From: Tetrapyrgos nigripes
Lineage: Eukaryota; Basidiomycota; Agaricomycetes; Agaricales; Campanellaceae
Length of the DNA: 64,000 bases
Assembly: GCA_013368315.1 (NCBI GenBank)
Contig: JAACJM010000009.1
Span: 496,001-560,000 of the forward strand
Direction: 5' to 3'
The notes under the pieces are model-generated. The model was not told where the DNA came from. It worked only from the letters and a program-made list of their open reading frames with translations, and did not search any database. Shown in pieces: positions 37,736-49,842 of this stretch. The translations under genes and the position numbers were made by a program. Position 1 is the stretch's first letter; every line of letters begins with the position of its first letter.

Positions 37736-40724
37736 TCAGCTAGCAACAGCATTAAACGAATCCAAATCGGCCCTCATACCCTCTGCCAAACTCCTCGGGT
37801 CAACTATCCAAATCGCCGCCATCTGATTCTGGCGAGCGTGACTTGGATCCCGACTTCGTCCTTGTCCTTCTCCACCGGTACCCAGCAGTCCCAAATTACT
37901 GTAATTATCATCCCTTTTCTCAGCAGCACCGGCACCTGCTCCATCCTCGACACTGGTACCAGTGACTGTCCCACCATCAATCTGCAACGCCTCCAAAAAC
38001 CTCCTCCTAGCCCCTACCTCTTTCACAATCGCCTTGACACTGGTACGATTTGCGGTTAGGGTCGTCCATCCCAGCCGTGCGCCCCATCTGAGGGATTGGA
38101 CGGTATGTGGGGTTAAACGAGGGCTGACTTTGGTGAGAATTGTACGAAGTGGTGCTGATGGTGCAGACGATGATGCACCAGCACCTTTGGTAGCTGTAGC
38201 TTCAGGTTTTGGGATATCTGTCGAATTCGTATCGGATTCGTTGGGACTAGACGCAGATGTATATGGAATACGGTCACCAGCATTCTGATTCTGCTGAGAA
38301 TTATATCCTCTAGTGTACTTGGTATACCACCGTCCTTTAGCCATCTCTTGTTCTAGGGTATCCGAACATGCCTTGTCGAGGGCAAGGAAGAATGGTGGAA
38401 GGGTCTGGGTCTGATGAGCATCGACGTTGGCGTTAGCCGACGATATCGATGACGACTGCAACTGTGACTGCGATTGTAACCGGGCATCTTCACCTTCCCC
38501 GACATCGTCAACCGAGTTGCATGGGTAGAAGCTCAAAGGAAGGAGAGGCAGATACTTGTGCCCATACCTAGAATCTTGCCAGTAAGCTTCTTCAGCTTGA
38601 GCGAGGGTGTTTAGGTTTTCCTTTTCCTCTGCGCCGTCACTGGCAGTTTTATTCCCAGCTCTAGACGACGGAGGCATCCAAAGGAGTGCTCTCGCTCTCC
38701 TCCTCTCTTCTGGTCCACCAATTTTCTCGACAATACGCAAACAACGATCTCGAGCCTCTGGGGTCGTCCAGAACTCTATTCTGGATTGTTGTTCCTGTTC
38801 CTCTGCCGTAGATGTCGATGTAGAAAAAGCAGATCCGGAACGAGGAGCACTAGTAGAAGTAGGACCAAGCCCCAGCCTCCCTGTCATTTCCTCCAATAAA
38901 CCCCTGGACATCTCTTGTAACACCTGATTCGTCAACGCTCTAGTCTGTTTGGCTAAATCGGTGATATATGGGACGGGGTGAGATGGATGAGATGAGGAGA
39001 CAGCTTCGTCATTATCGTTGTCGTTGTCCTCGTGAAGATCATGATCGTGGTCTAAGTCAAAATCGTCATCACCGTCACCTTCGGTATCTGTATCGATACT
39101 ATCCTCTTGGACACGAGAGTTGGCTTTCTTTTTGTTCCTGGTTTTGTTAGACGTGGCCTTGGTCCTTTTCGGCTTTCCTTCCTTCTTCTTCTCTTCCTGC
39201 TCCTTCTCCTTCTCCCTCTCCTTCTCCTTCGCAACAGCCTTCTTCCACTCTGCATATTTCCCTCCTTCCATTACTGCGAACCTCTTTTTCGCTTCTTCCA
39301 CAGACGTAGGTAACGCAGCGTGCGTCAAATCTGACACGAGCGCGAGGAGGATAGATAAGTCGAGGTTGACTTTATGAGTAGGTATTGGTTGAGGGAATTT
39401 AGTGGTGCCGGTACCCGTTGTTGACTTGGCAGAGGTAGAGGTAGAGACAGGCTCTACCGGTGCAGTAGCAGTAGCAGCAACCCAATCTTCGACGTGCTTC
39501 TTCTTGGATTCCTCGGGGAGAGGCAACGAAGACGAAGGCTGCTTGACTTCGGTTGCCTTCGTCACAGTTGTAGTTGCCGTCGCCCGCTCCAGCTCGCACT
39601 CTCCCAACACAACCTCCAATCCCATCTCCTTCAACATCCGCACCGTTTCGCCAATCCTGGCATCTGTGGGTCCACGTAACCCATCTGGATCCAACCGAGT
39701 TAAGCGAAGAGTGACATGAGGGTTTATGGATGTGTACGAGACGTCGTTGATGGATAACTTTATAGTGATGTTGGCATTAGTGATGTTTGCTGAAGAATCC
39801 TTGTCCTTCCTGATACTCGGTATCCTGACGGGATTAATCTTTGCAGCACGCATCAAAGCTCGTCCCATCCTTAAGAGCGAGTTGTCAAATTCCTTCGCGG
39901 CTAAGGTTGGGCGGTAGTTTGGATCAGCGTGTTTTTCTTCGACATCGGCCTCTTCATCTGAAAACTCTTCATCGGACGAGTCGGTGAGATACGAGTCGAT
40001 TTCGCGGAATTCGGCGAGTAGACGGGAATTTTTGATACTAGACCATAAATGAGTTGAGAACACACAGAGAGCGAACATCAAACAAGAGAGGAAGAGGAAC
40101 TCACGTATTGACTCTAATCCACCGTCTCCCATAATCAGCTACAACGTCTACCTTGACTCCAGGTGGCCGCTGTTGGTCCTTCTCCTGACCATCTTCCTTC
40201 CCTTTTTCTCTCTTCTGTCTCTTCTGTTCCCTTCTCTCCCTCTGCTCCCATTCCGTCAAAGCAGAGTTCTCGTCGATGGGCCCATCGATCTCATCTGATT
40301 CCACCGAACGCTCCAAAGGAAAAGTTTTGAAAACAATTTGGACGGGTGGAGGAGCGCTGAGGACCTGGTCCCATACAGCAAGAAGGTACGGTGCGTTTGT
40401 ACAGAGAGAGTTTACGTGCTGAGATAAGTTTGGGTTTTTTCGGAGGAACTACTGTGTCCATATGAGCTTGAAATTTGTCTCTTCCTTACTTGGAAGGGAA
40501 ATGAGCAGAGAACACACCTTATCCAGAGCATCGAGGTCTACCTTGACTGTTTCTTTAAGCTTTTTGAGTCCAGGAATGTTTTCATGTTGGATCCAGGGTC
40601 CATCGCGTTCCTTGAACTCCAAGGAAGAGTCGAGGATCGGGAGACGTCGGGGAGGGGGCTGGAATTGAGCGATGGAGTCATAGATTGTCTGGAGCTGTGC
40701 GCGAAGGGCGACAAGGTTTGACAT
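37736..40724 (-). CDS. DUF1308 (UPF0415/C7orf25-like) protein
   Basis: Exons 40724..40518, 40418..40105 and 40037..37736 encode 940 residues; the acceptor at 40419 was chosen because it keeps the frame through SLCTNAPYLLAVWDQVL. Blocks typical of the family: YLTDSSDEEFSDEEADVEEK, then an acidic/lysine-rich low-complexity spacer (KKEGKPKRTKATSNKTRNK, GDGDDDFDLDHDHDLHEDND). The C-terminal part has LDKACSDTLEQEMAKGRWY and a C-terminal ILTKVSPRLTPHTVQSLRWG block with WTTLTANRTSVK, resembling the PIN-like end of C7orf25 relatives. Function is unknown. It is longer than animal homologues because of the spacer. The start ATG follows a clean untranslated leader. Confidence 0.65.
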
Positions 40725-41317
40725 GGAAGTAAGAAGGAAAAAGGAAAAGAAAAATTGTTACTATTTTTAGGGTGGTAGAAGTGAACTATGCATCTGTAGT
40801 TCCCTCAATAAATTGTCGACGGACTTCATATTTTGCAAGAACATTCTTTTATGTGATATCTAAGAGACTGTCTACTCAGAATTTTACTCTGCGATGGTGA
40901 AAAAATGTGACTGCGATTCCGCGTCAAAAAACGGAAGCGTGACAGACCAAAAGTGGCGTGGTCTACTGGATGTAGCACTGAATTTTGTCGACTTACGGAG
41001 AACACCATCAGGAAAGGCTAGAGTGACGATCTGCAGTGGAAACTTCTCATTTTCACCTATTTATCGAGTAGTACTATCCATACCCCAGAAGTGATACATA
41101 AAATGTCGATGAATTAAAACTTCATCAAACCTTTACCGTTGCCCAGAAAAATTTGCACACCTCAAGTCTATGATAAAAACCTTCAAGTTATCAAACTTAG
41201 AGGGTTTTCCGAGGGATGTGGACGAGGAAGGATGGTTTCAAGCTCCGCCTCGCGAGCGGCGACTCGCCTTCAGCGAGCTTGTGTGGCACTCTGTTCGGCG
41301 CACTCTCACTGCACATT
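40725..41317. other. Intergenic, nothing recognised
   Basis: Promoter side of the DUF1308 gene, up to the Copia target site. No gene seen. Confidence 0.5.
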
Positions 41318-41322
41318 AGCTT
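41318..41322. repeat. Target-site duplication (left), AGCTT
   Basis: AGCTT directly precedes the LTR at 41323 and is repeated directly after the other LTR at 48329-48333. A 5-bp duplication is standard for LTR retrotransposon integration. Confidence 0.95.
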
Positions 41323-41689
41323 TGTTAAGCAGGCATGGTACGGCTTGTACACTACTAAACGCAGTGGCAACTACGCTACTTACCTGGGGGTAAGAGTTAG
41401 CTTGTTAGGCTTGTTAGAGGCTTGTTAGAGCGATGTGGGTTAAGTATGAAACTTGTTATTTGGAGGACTATCTACGAGTCCTTATATACCTTTAAGGAGG
41501 TACAAATACATGTAAACTAATACTAGAGTAACAATAAGATTCTATTGTACTTGATAGAACAATGCTGGTTTCGTACACTATTGTCGTACTACACTTATTG
41601 TCTATATAATCTTATTGTCTATTTATAACTTCTACTATTGTTCTACATAGATGTCGTTGATGGCTGCAACTGAATGCACCAATTCAACA
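41323..41689 (-). repeat. Copia 3' LTR
   Basis: 367 bp, TG...CA boundaries. Downstream LTR in element orientation. Confidence 0.95.
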
Positions 41690-41700
41690 CTCCCCCTTGC
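41690..41700 (-). other. Copia polypurine tract
   Basis: GCAAGGGGGAG on the - strand directly borders the 3' LTR, the expected plus-strand primer. Confidence 0.85.
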
Positions 41701-41806
41701 TAAGCAGCACGCTTAGTGCACGTAAGCATAGGTAGGCGCTGTAAGCAGCCATGGAAGGAAGGGATCCAGTGCCTCGACGTTTTCGATGCGATTTATAGGA
41801 CTTTCT

Positions 41807-44800
41807 TCAATTATAAAACTGAAGTCCTAATTGTTTCCTGAACTTCTCAAACTTTACGTGATCTAGAGCTTTAGTGAGTAGATCTGCAGGGTTATTGCTT
41901 CCTTCAATGAAGAATGACTTGACTGTCTCGTCGATGACTTTTTCTCGAACAAAATGATATCGAATATCAATGTGCTTGGTTCGCTTATCCGTGACAGGGT
42001 TTGATGCAATAAAAATTGATCCTTGATTGTCACCGTAAATTGGAATAGCGTGGAGTGGATATTCGATTTCACTGAGAAGAGTCTTGAACCAGCAGACTTG
42101 TCCACTGCAGTCACTAAGTGCCATGTATTCAGCTTCAGTTGAAGATAGAGCAACTGTCTTTTGTTGTCTAGACGTCCAGCTAAATGGTGCTTGGGCTAAT
42201 TGTAGAAAGAAGCCAGTTTGAGATTTGCGAGTTCCAGGATCTGATCCCCAATCGGAGTCTGTATAGGCTGATAAGCCTTCTCCCCCTCAACCGTTGTACA
42301 CAAGAGCATATTTTCTAGTGCCAACGAGATAACGGCAAATGTCTTTCGCCTTATTGTAGTGTTCTTGTGAGGGGTTTGCTGCAAATTGCGCAAGTTTTGT
42401 GACAGCAAAGGAAATATCAGGACGTGTTCCTAACATTAAATAAAGTAAGGATCCGATTATCTCCTGATAACTTTGACGAAGAGTGTAATTGACAGGAGTG
42501 TCTTCTGGAAGAGGAAGAGGGTGATAATTGCCAGGTAATGGGGTAGCAGAAGCTTTCGCGTTTTGCATTCCATAAGTCTCTAGGATTTTATCCAGATAAG
42601 CGCACTGGTCTAAAGAGACCTTGCTGCCTTTCCTGGTAATTCTCACCCTAAGGAACTCTTTGGCATCGCCTAGATCCCTACATTCCCATCTCTTCATAAA
42701 GTCTCCTTTAAGTCGTAAGACTAAGGTTTTGTTAGCTCCACAGAATAGAGCGTCATCCACATAGACTACGGCAATAACGATAGAATTTTCAATAAGATTA
42801 TTGTTGGCGTCATAGCGTTTGTGAATGAAGATTCCGGCGTCGGAAATGATTCTTTTAAAACCAAGTTCCGCCATGGACTTATCAAGACTTTTCCACCACG
42901 CAAGTCCTGCTTGTTTGAGTCCGTAAAGAGCACGAAGAAGCCGGACGACTTTATGCTCTTGTCCTTTTACTTTAAAGGCTTCCAGTTGTTCCATATAGAT
43001 TTCTTCATCGAGTAAGCCATATAAGTAGGCTGATCGGACATCGACACCGGACACATGCCAACCCTTAAGTGCAGCTAAAGCGAAGATTAAGCGCACAGTC
43101 TCGAATCGAACAACAGGTGAATACACTTGATCAAAGTCTATGCCTTCGATTTGTGAAAAACCTTTTGCAACGAGTCTTGCCTTTTTACGACCATCAGACT
43201 TGATGTCGAAGACCCATCAGTTTTTGATAACTTTCCTATCTTTAGGTCTTTCGACCAATTCATAGGTGTCGCGCTTGCGAAGAGCCTCTAGTTCTTCGCG
43301 GCAAGCGACTTTCCATTCCTCTTGCTCAGCTATAGGTAAGTGAGCAATGTCTTTGAATGTCCATTCGCGAATATTACGAACATTCGGTTGATTCCCATCA
43401 TTCTTCGAAGTAACTTTCTGAATAAGCAAGTGGGAATCGATTTCTCCAGGAGCAATTGCCTGCATAAGCAAGAAATTTATAGATACTCCCCCTTCCCGGC
43501 ATGGTTCTGCCATTTCTTCTGATTCAGGGCGTGCAGAGTCATCACTCTCGGCTTGCTGCTCCCCCTGGGGTGCGCTTCCGGATGCAGAACTAGGTCCGGG
43601 AACCTGTTGCTCTGCAGCTTGTTGACGTCGGTTTTCTTTCCGAGCGTCTCTCTCTGCTTTAGCTTTTGCTTCCGCTCTTTTATCAGCTGCGATTTGAGGT
43701 TCAAGATCGCGTTCAACTTCTACAGGGTGTTTATCCCCGTATCGTTTAGGTACAGTACCAGTACGCTTGCTTCGACGTGTTGGTTCTGTTGGTGGCCGTC
43801 CTTGTCTAGGAGCTCTGGGCTTTCGAGGTGCCTGAGGAGGTGGTGTCTCCACTGGCGGCGGTGTTACCGTTCTTCTAGGCTCAGAGTCACTATCCGGAGA
43901 CGAAGGCGGTGGATCCTGTTCAGGTTCGTCGTCACGAAGCTGATCAGGTCTCCTTATAGAAGGGATGCGAGGAGGACGATGATGAAAATCTTCATCATCA
44001 TCGTCAGGGATTGGTTGTGGTAGAGGAGTGTCATCGTTTTGTGATGACTCGATAGGTAGTTGTTTTGAACTACGAGATTGAGTTTTACATCGAGGAAAAA
44101 AGTCTTCCTCAAACACGGCTTGCGGGGATGTAAATTCCGCATTGTTTGTACGCATGAAAAGATTTCCACGTTCTCCCGGTGCTACACCAAGATACGTCAT
44201 GAGTTCTGACTTGGAAGCGAGTTTGTTTTTTCGAGTTTCCTCGGGTTTAAAGACATAAGCTCCACAGCCAAAAACTCGTAGATGATCAATACGTGGTTTT
44301 TCCTTTTCAAGCATTTCAAATGGAGTTATCCATTTGTGTCGTCGTAGGGGAGTACGTCGATAGACATACAACCCATGACAGACAGCATATTCCCACCAAG
44401 ATTCAGGTAGACATGCTAACTTCATCATTGCCAGTGCTTTATCCATTAGGGTGCGTATAAAGCGCTCCGCTCGACCATTCTGTTGATGAATGTATGGTGC
44501 ACTGTTAAGGATTCTAACACCTTTTTCGAGTAACATTTCTCGGTAGGTGCCTTTGATGAATTCACCACCCATATCAGACATCCACTGTTCGACTTTCGTC
44601 TTATATTGAGTTTCTACCATTGCAAGGAACTGGCGAGTGGCAGTCAGTGGTTGTTTCTTGTCTTTAAGAAATCGTATCCAAGCATCTGAAGTGTAATCAT
44701 CAAAGAAGACGATTATATACTTGTACTTGTGGTAGGATATTGTGGGGTATTCATGTAAATCCGTATGGATAATTTGGAAAGGATGAGTAGCACGTCGTTC

Positions 44801-46955
44801 GTTAGGAGGGTAAGCCTGTCTGGGAGTTTTGCCTTCAAGACAGCCTTTGCACAAAGGAAGTTCCTTCGGAATAATGAATTCAGGAGTGCCAAGGGTGTGT
44901 TGTCGGACATGTTTTAGAACATCACGAGAGGGATGTCCTATACGACGATGTAAGATCTCGTAGTTGATAAGATAAATCAAAAGATTGGCTTTAGAAGCAA
45001 CAATTTTCGATTTATGTGGAAGATAGTATAGCGTTTCTTCCGGTATACGCTTTGAGAAAGTCAAGAATGTTGCATTTCTTGAAATGGTAATATAATCAGA
45101 GTTACCGCGCATAATCATGTTGTCATTTAAGAATTGACCAACAGATAAGAGTCTTTGATTTAGATCGGGAATGTAATAGACCGGATATAATTTCATAACT
45201 CTTTTACGTTGAGAGATCAGGACTGTTCCAGATGCACGAATGTTCGTGAATCCATTGGCAGTTTTCACTGGAATTGGTTTTATATAACTCAATTCAACAA
45301 AGTCATTGATGTCGAACGTAAAATGCGCTGATGCTCCAGAATCAAGTAACCATCCATCACCGAAGTGAATTTCGACAGTATTAGATCTCTTCTTCTTACA
45401 TTTCTGGCATAGTGAAAACAGAGTGCCACAGGCACATAGATATTTATTGTCACCAGGACTAGTATACAGATCATTATAAATAAAAGGGGTCGATGAACCC
45501 AGAGGAGCGGTATGTAATAAATATATACATGAAGAACCTGCTTCCAAATTACGAGCTGCTGGAAAAAGCGCATCAGTACTTTTATTCATAAGATCTGAAG
45601 TGAGATCTGACCTGAGATAACCGTTGTCCATGCCAGAGACTTCAGAGTCTAAGGACCAGCCATAATTATTTGCGGCATTGACGGTAACCATGGCGGGGGT
45701 AGAAGGTCGTGGACTTGGAATCCCGTCTGACCAGATGTCCTCTACGGGTGATGTAGGAAGACTCATCCTGCTGATCGATGGCGGAGTTGACATGTACTCG
45801 AGGTCGCTGGTTTCGGATAGGCTTGGAGACATGTTCCGGAGTTCTGGCATTGAACTCGGAGTTGGAGCCCTGGAGGGTAATTCCATCCCTCCTAGTCCGA
45901 TTGTTGCGTCTCGCTGCCAATCGATCAGCTCGTCGTACCTTCCATCCTCGTTTTGGAGATGAGGAGTCAGCCATTCCCATCCCGTTGAAGTCGTTCCAGG
46001 TGTTGGGCTTGCAACACGGCTGGACGGTAAGGATTGAGTGGTCGTGCCATTGGGATGTGCAGGAAGTGAGCCACTTGGCATCTCGCTGCGGACTACAGCA
46101 ATGCGTTGGGCCAGTGAAAGAGTGCCCGTTGGGACAACGGTGTTCAGTGCTGCTCTGAGTGGTTCCCCATAGATGTGTAGGGAATCCTCGGGATTCTGGA
46201 ATCTCTCCCCAAGGTGAATTGCGCACTCCATCATCTCGGCAGCAGGATCCTGGGCAAGACGGTCGATAAGTGGAACAGGGGTCCATGTGTCCTGCGGCTC
46301 CTTTACACCTGACTCCGTCATTGTGGAGCCAAACACACTTCCGAGTTCCGATGTGTTCACCAGGGTGTCCTCGTTCGAATAGGCATCTTCTTCCTGAACG
46401 CATGCCATATCGGCATCTGGGCCGGTCTGAGTTCTGGGATATTCACCGTTCCAACCATTCCAGTTACCAGCATCACCCCAACCATCAGAAGATGATTTAA
46501 GGTTGTTCCAATAGATGCGTTCCATGAGAGTGCGTTTGGGACGAGGAGCAGGAGTAAGTGAAGTGAAGGAGGAAAGATCGGGATGAGACATGACGACATC
46601 TTCAAGAGTAGCAACAGTCTCACCAGATGGTCTAGCGCCAATATTGCGTGCAAGGTTGATAGCTCTTTTGGTACCTGTGAAGAAGGCGTCAAAAGGCTTT
46701 TCCGTTTCCATAAAGAATGGCTTACGGGTATCAACTGCAGCGGGCATGTCGACGACGGTGACTGTGTGCATCATGGGGGACATGTCCTCATGGACTAGAT
46801 GTGCCTGGCCCTGTCTCTTGGCCTGTTCAAACTTTCCAGCTCGACCTCCTCGACGGAAATGAGCTTTTCCCTTGCCCTTTCCCTTGTTATTTCTGTTAGA
46901 GCCGCTGGCTCCATTAGCGCCGCTGCTGCTGTTGGAAACTAGGGTTACCGTCCTT
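41807..46955 (-). pseudogene. Copia pol (protease-integrase-RT-RNase H) with two stops
   Basis: Reading from about 46955 on the - strand: a basic linker, then the aspartic protease motif LLDSGASAHF (about 45340). The integrase zinc finger follows (RIGHPSRDV with CKGCLEGK, about 44930-44840), then the integrase core with HTDLHE (about 44765), SDMGGEF (about 44575) and NGRAERF (about 44475). A TGA at 43217-43219 then interrupts the start of the RT domain. RT continues with ALYGLKQAGLAWW and catalytic YVDD (about 42755). A second TGA at about 42285 precedes the RNase H part (DSDWGSD, STEAEYMALSD), ending at 41807. Both stops fit a CGA to TGA change at a CpG. A large Pro/Ser-rich segment separates the linker and the protease. 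Confidence 0.9.
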
Positions 46956-47645
46956 TCGCTTGACAGCAGAAAGACGGTCCCAAATATTGACAATCTCGCT
47001 TTGCAGTTCATCGAGACTTTGTCCATCAATTTGTTTGATAGAACATTGAGTATACTGATTGATGAGATACTCATATCTGGGGGGAAGTTTGGAGATGATG
47101 AACATAACGATGAGGAAGTTGGTGACTTTCGTAATGGAAGTGGCTGAGGAGTCATCAGAAGGAACACCAGCGGCACTAACCCTATCGAAGTGCATGCGAA
47201 TAAGTTCGACCGCAGCACTAGGATTAGCGTCGTTAGGAATGATGATGGAGGTGGCACGTTTGAAATCCATGTAGATTGCGGAAACACCAGGTTTCCCGTA
47301 GGTCTTCTTGAGAAAGATCCAAATTGCTTTGGCAGTTGTCATTCTGAGTGTCTTCTGACGAACGGGAGGAGAAAGACGAAGTTTGATAGACCCAATGGCC
47401 TTATCGTTCTTCTCATCCCAGTCAGCCTGTTTCTTTCGAGCCGCCATGATTGCCTCAGTTTGAGCCGCCGTATCTTCAGCGGATAGAGGGGAGACGGTAC
47501 TCACTTCGGCATCACTGGGGCGATCAGAGCTAAGGACAGAACTAAGTCCAGTAGCCTGGAGCCAGGCAAGAAGAATGTCAGCCCAGATGTTGAAATCAAC
47601 ACCGGCGAAGACGGGTACGGTAGTCATCAGGACGTTGGAAGACAT
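46914..47645 (-). CDS. Copia Gag
   Basis: 243 residues from the ATG at 47645 (a TTG further upstream is not needed). It has the Gag pattern of Copia elements: GVDFNIWADILLAWLQATGL, AKAIWIFLKKTYG, and LPPRYEYLINQYTQ. No CCHC zinc knuckle is seen; a Gly/Lys/Arg-rich basic stretch just after the frame change may bind RNA instead. The frame ends at TAA 46914-46916, while the pol frame overlaps it and lies +1 relative to gag. Confidence 0.85.
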   Translation of the reverse strand: MSSNVLMTTVPVFAGVDFNIWADILLAWLQATGLSSVLSSDRPSDAEVSTVSPLSAEDTAAQTEAIMAARKKQADWDEKNDKAIGSIKLRLSPPVRQKTLRMTTAKAIWIFLKKTYGKPGVSAIYMDFKRATSIIIPNDANPSAAVELIRMHFDRVSAAGVPSDDSSATSITKVTNFLIVMFIISKLPPRYEYLINQYTQCSIKQIDGQSLDELQSEIVNIWDRLSAVKRKDGNPSFQQQQRR

Positions 47646-47949
47646 CTTTGATAATTCTGGGGAAGTCAACTGTCAGCATTTATCCATATGCAGAATAAGA
47701 AGGCAGCATTAAATGCGCCATGCGAAAGTGAAGAGAGGCAGCGATGAATGCGCCATGACAGTGACTACTCCCCTAGATAGTCAACAACTGCAGCTGGACA
47801 TAAGTCCTGCGCTGTTGGACATGTCGTCAAGCCATTAAAGGCGACGCAGGCTGCCACAAAGGGCGCCACAGGCTGCCATGAAGGCGCCATCCAGGTAGTA
47901 TGCGAAGTCTATGGTTTGCTGCCATTGAAGGCGCTCCCAAGGGCCTTCG

Positions 47950-47961
47950 GGGCCCATAACC
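47950..47961 (-). other. Copia primer-binding site, initiator tRNA-Met anticodon-arm type
   Basis: GGTTATGGGCCC on the - strand lies directly inside the 5' LTR. It is the exact complement of GGGCCCATAACC, the anticodon arm of eukaryotic initiator tRNA-Met. Drosophila copia uses the same kind of site and a cleaved half-tRNA as primer. Confidence 0.85.
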
Positions 47962-48328
47962 TGTTAAGCAGGCATGGTACGGCTTGTACACTACTAAACG
48001 CAGTGGCAACTACGCTACTTACCTGGGGGTAAGAGTTAGCTTGTTAGGCTTGTTAGAGGCTTGTTAGAGCGATGTGGGTTAAGTATGAAACTTGTTATTT
48101 GGAGGACTATCTACGAGTCCTTATATACCTTTAAGGAGGTACAAATACATGTAAACTAATACTAGAGTAACAATAAGATTCTATTGTACTTGATAGAACA
48201 ATGCTGGTTTCGTACACTATTGTCGTACTACACTTATTGTCTATATAATCTTATTGTCTATTTATAACTTCTACTATTGTTCTACATAGATGTCGTTGAT
48301 GGCTGCAACTGAATGCGCCAATTCAACA
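47962..48328 (-). repeat. Copia 5' LTR
   Basis: 367 bp, TG...CA boundaries; identical to the other LTR except for one position. Promoter of the element in - orientation. Confidence 0.95.
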
Positions 48329-48333
48329 AGCTT
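48329..48333. repeat. Target-site duplication (right), AGCTT
   Basis: Matches 41318-41322. Confidence 0.95.
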
Positions 48334-48540
48334 ATCGTCCCCTCAACCCTCAACATTGATAGAACGAAGTTTTAGGGTCCGAAGAATACCCCAACGAATC
48401 TTTAGGGCGGTCGACAGACATTTTGGGGTAGTTTGCCTCTAGCGACATTTCTTAGTTCACTTCTATAGCTACTCAAAAATAGTAAGCCAAAAAGATTGGC
48501 AGGAAAAGAACAAAAAGATGGCGATAGAACTGACCAGTTC

Positions 48541-48590
48541 CAGTGCGGGGAATCGAACCCCGATAAATAGATAGATTACACTGGGACCGG
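48541..48590 (-). other. tRNA-like remnant (T-arm and acceptor only)
   Basis: On the - strand CGGGGTTCGATTCCCCG is a perfect T-arm (B box), followed by CACTGG which pairs with CCAGTG about 22 bases before the T-arm. The D-arm and anticodon arm are missing (only about 16 bases between), so it is not a complete tRNA gene. Likely a deleted tRNA gene or a tRNA-derived SINE fragment. Confidence 0.4.
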
Positions 48591-48710
48591 ACTAGCTACT
48601 GATACTTTTACACCAGTAATAATGTGCGAAGTAGCTAACCGTGGAACCAACTACTGATTCACTGGGGCAAGCAACAAGGCAACAGGGGCAACGTCCTGGA
48701 GAAGACCAGG

Positions 48711-49834
48711 TAGGGCACGGAAAGTTCGGTCCTGGACTTTGGTCCGGACTGAACTTCACTGGACTGAACCTGAAGTCCGACTCAAAGTTCAGAAATCCTG
48801 AGAACTGGACCACAGGTTCGGTTCATGGTCCAATAAGCCATCGGAATTGGTGGACGCGTCCGAACGCGTTCGAACGTGTTCGGACCGGTAAAGTTTGAAG
48901 CTGAGCAGTCCACATTTGGTAAGCAAGATTTCTTAAGGCACGCCAAATGTGTTTCTGTCTTCAACCGCCATGTGCGCTCTTCCTCAATATCCAGTGAACC
49001 TGTCTGTTTTGCGCCAAGTTTCTGGGTAGGTTGGTACTGTACGGCGCTGGCATGTAGGGTTTCTGTTCCTCTACTAAGCCAAATATATCATTTTGTGCCT
49101 ATAATCTATGGGTTTTTCGTCAGCTTTTCAATCCAGGCAACGCCGCCAGCCAGCACTAGTATTGTTCGCTGAGTTACAAGCAATCGGTGGTGGGGCGTAA
49201 GTTTTCCAATCAATCAGTTCATAACGTGGTTCTGATTTTGAGTCCTAAAGCATCATCAGTATTATCCGACACTTTCACGCATGGCGCGTGATTATCTCGC
49301 TATCCAGGGCTCTGGAACTCCGTCGGAGAGAGCATTCTCGAGTGCAGGCCTCACCGATCACAAGTGCCACAATGGACTGAAACCCGAAATGCTTGCAGCC
49401 ATTCAGACTCTCAAAGCTGCTTACCGCAATGGACATCATATTTCCGCTCATCAACAAGCTGATGAGCATGTAGAAGACCTTCAAAATTTTTTTGGAAGAA
49501 TATCATTTTGGAGAGGATGAGGACAGTGAATCTGAGGGAGAGGAATCTAGTCTCATCCAGGTAGAGTAGTTGATAATATTGCCACTACTTTACAGTAAGT
49601 ATCTATTATTTCATGTATCTATCATAGCTACTGTTTACAATCATTTTCGGTTATATCAGGTGAGAGAGGGGTTCGGACGCGTCCGAACTTTGCTTGAACT
49701 TGAACTGGACCGAAGTCCACTGGACTTGAAGTCCAGTCCAAAGTTCGAAAATTTTTCAAACTGGACGCAAAGTTCAGTCCGGCGTTCGAAAAATTTGTCT
49801 CTGAACCGGACTGAACCGGACTTTCCGCACCCTA
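48711..49834. mobile_element. hAT-type element, 1124 bp, with transposase remnant
   Basis: Flanked by exact 8-bp duplications AGACCAGG (48703-48710 and 49835-49842). Ends are inverted repeats beginning TAGGG (left TAGGGCACGGAAAGTTCGG, right with four mismatches over 22). Subterminal GAACTGGAC/GGTCCAGT-type repeats are plentiful at both ends, a usual hAT trait. A transposase fragment is inside, but the N-terminal and catalytic parts are gone. Confidence 0.88.
49281..49520 (+). pseudogene. hAT transposase C-terminal dimerisation fragment
   Basis: The frame reads ARDYLAIQGSGTPSERAFSS, the hallmark of the hAT C-terminal dimerisation domain, followed by an AAYRNG stretch. The rest of the transposase is absent. 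Confidence 0.85.
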
Positions 49835-49842
49835 AGACCAGG

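Larger units (their letters stand above)
41323..48328 (-). mobile_element. Ty1/Copia LTR retrotransposon, full-length, 7006 bp
   Basis: Two 367-bp LTRs with TG...CA ends, a 5-bp target duplication, a primer-binding site, a polypurine tract, and gag then pol on the - strand. The pol order is protease, integrase, reverse transcriptase, RNase H, which defines Ty1/Copia (Pseudoviridae-type). LTRs differ at a single visible position (A at 41679, G at 48318), so insertion is very recent. Coding is damaged by two stop codons (43217-43219 and 42285-42287), and gag and pol lie in different frames. It could still be mobilised by intact relatives. Confidence 0.95.

Noticed and set aside
45666..46403. 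245-codon - strand frame inside the Copia element
   Set aside because: It is an out-of-frame shadow of the pol frame; Cys/His-rich composition comes from the Pro/Ser-rich coding sequence.
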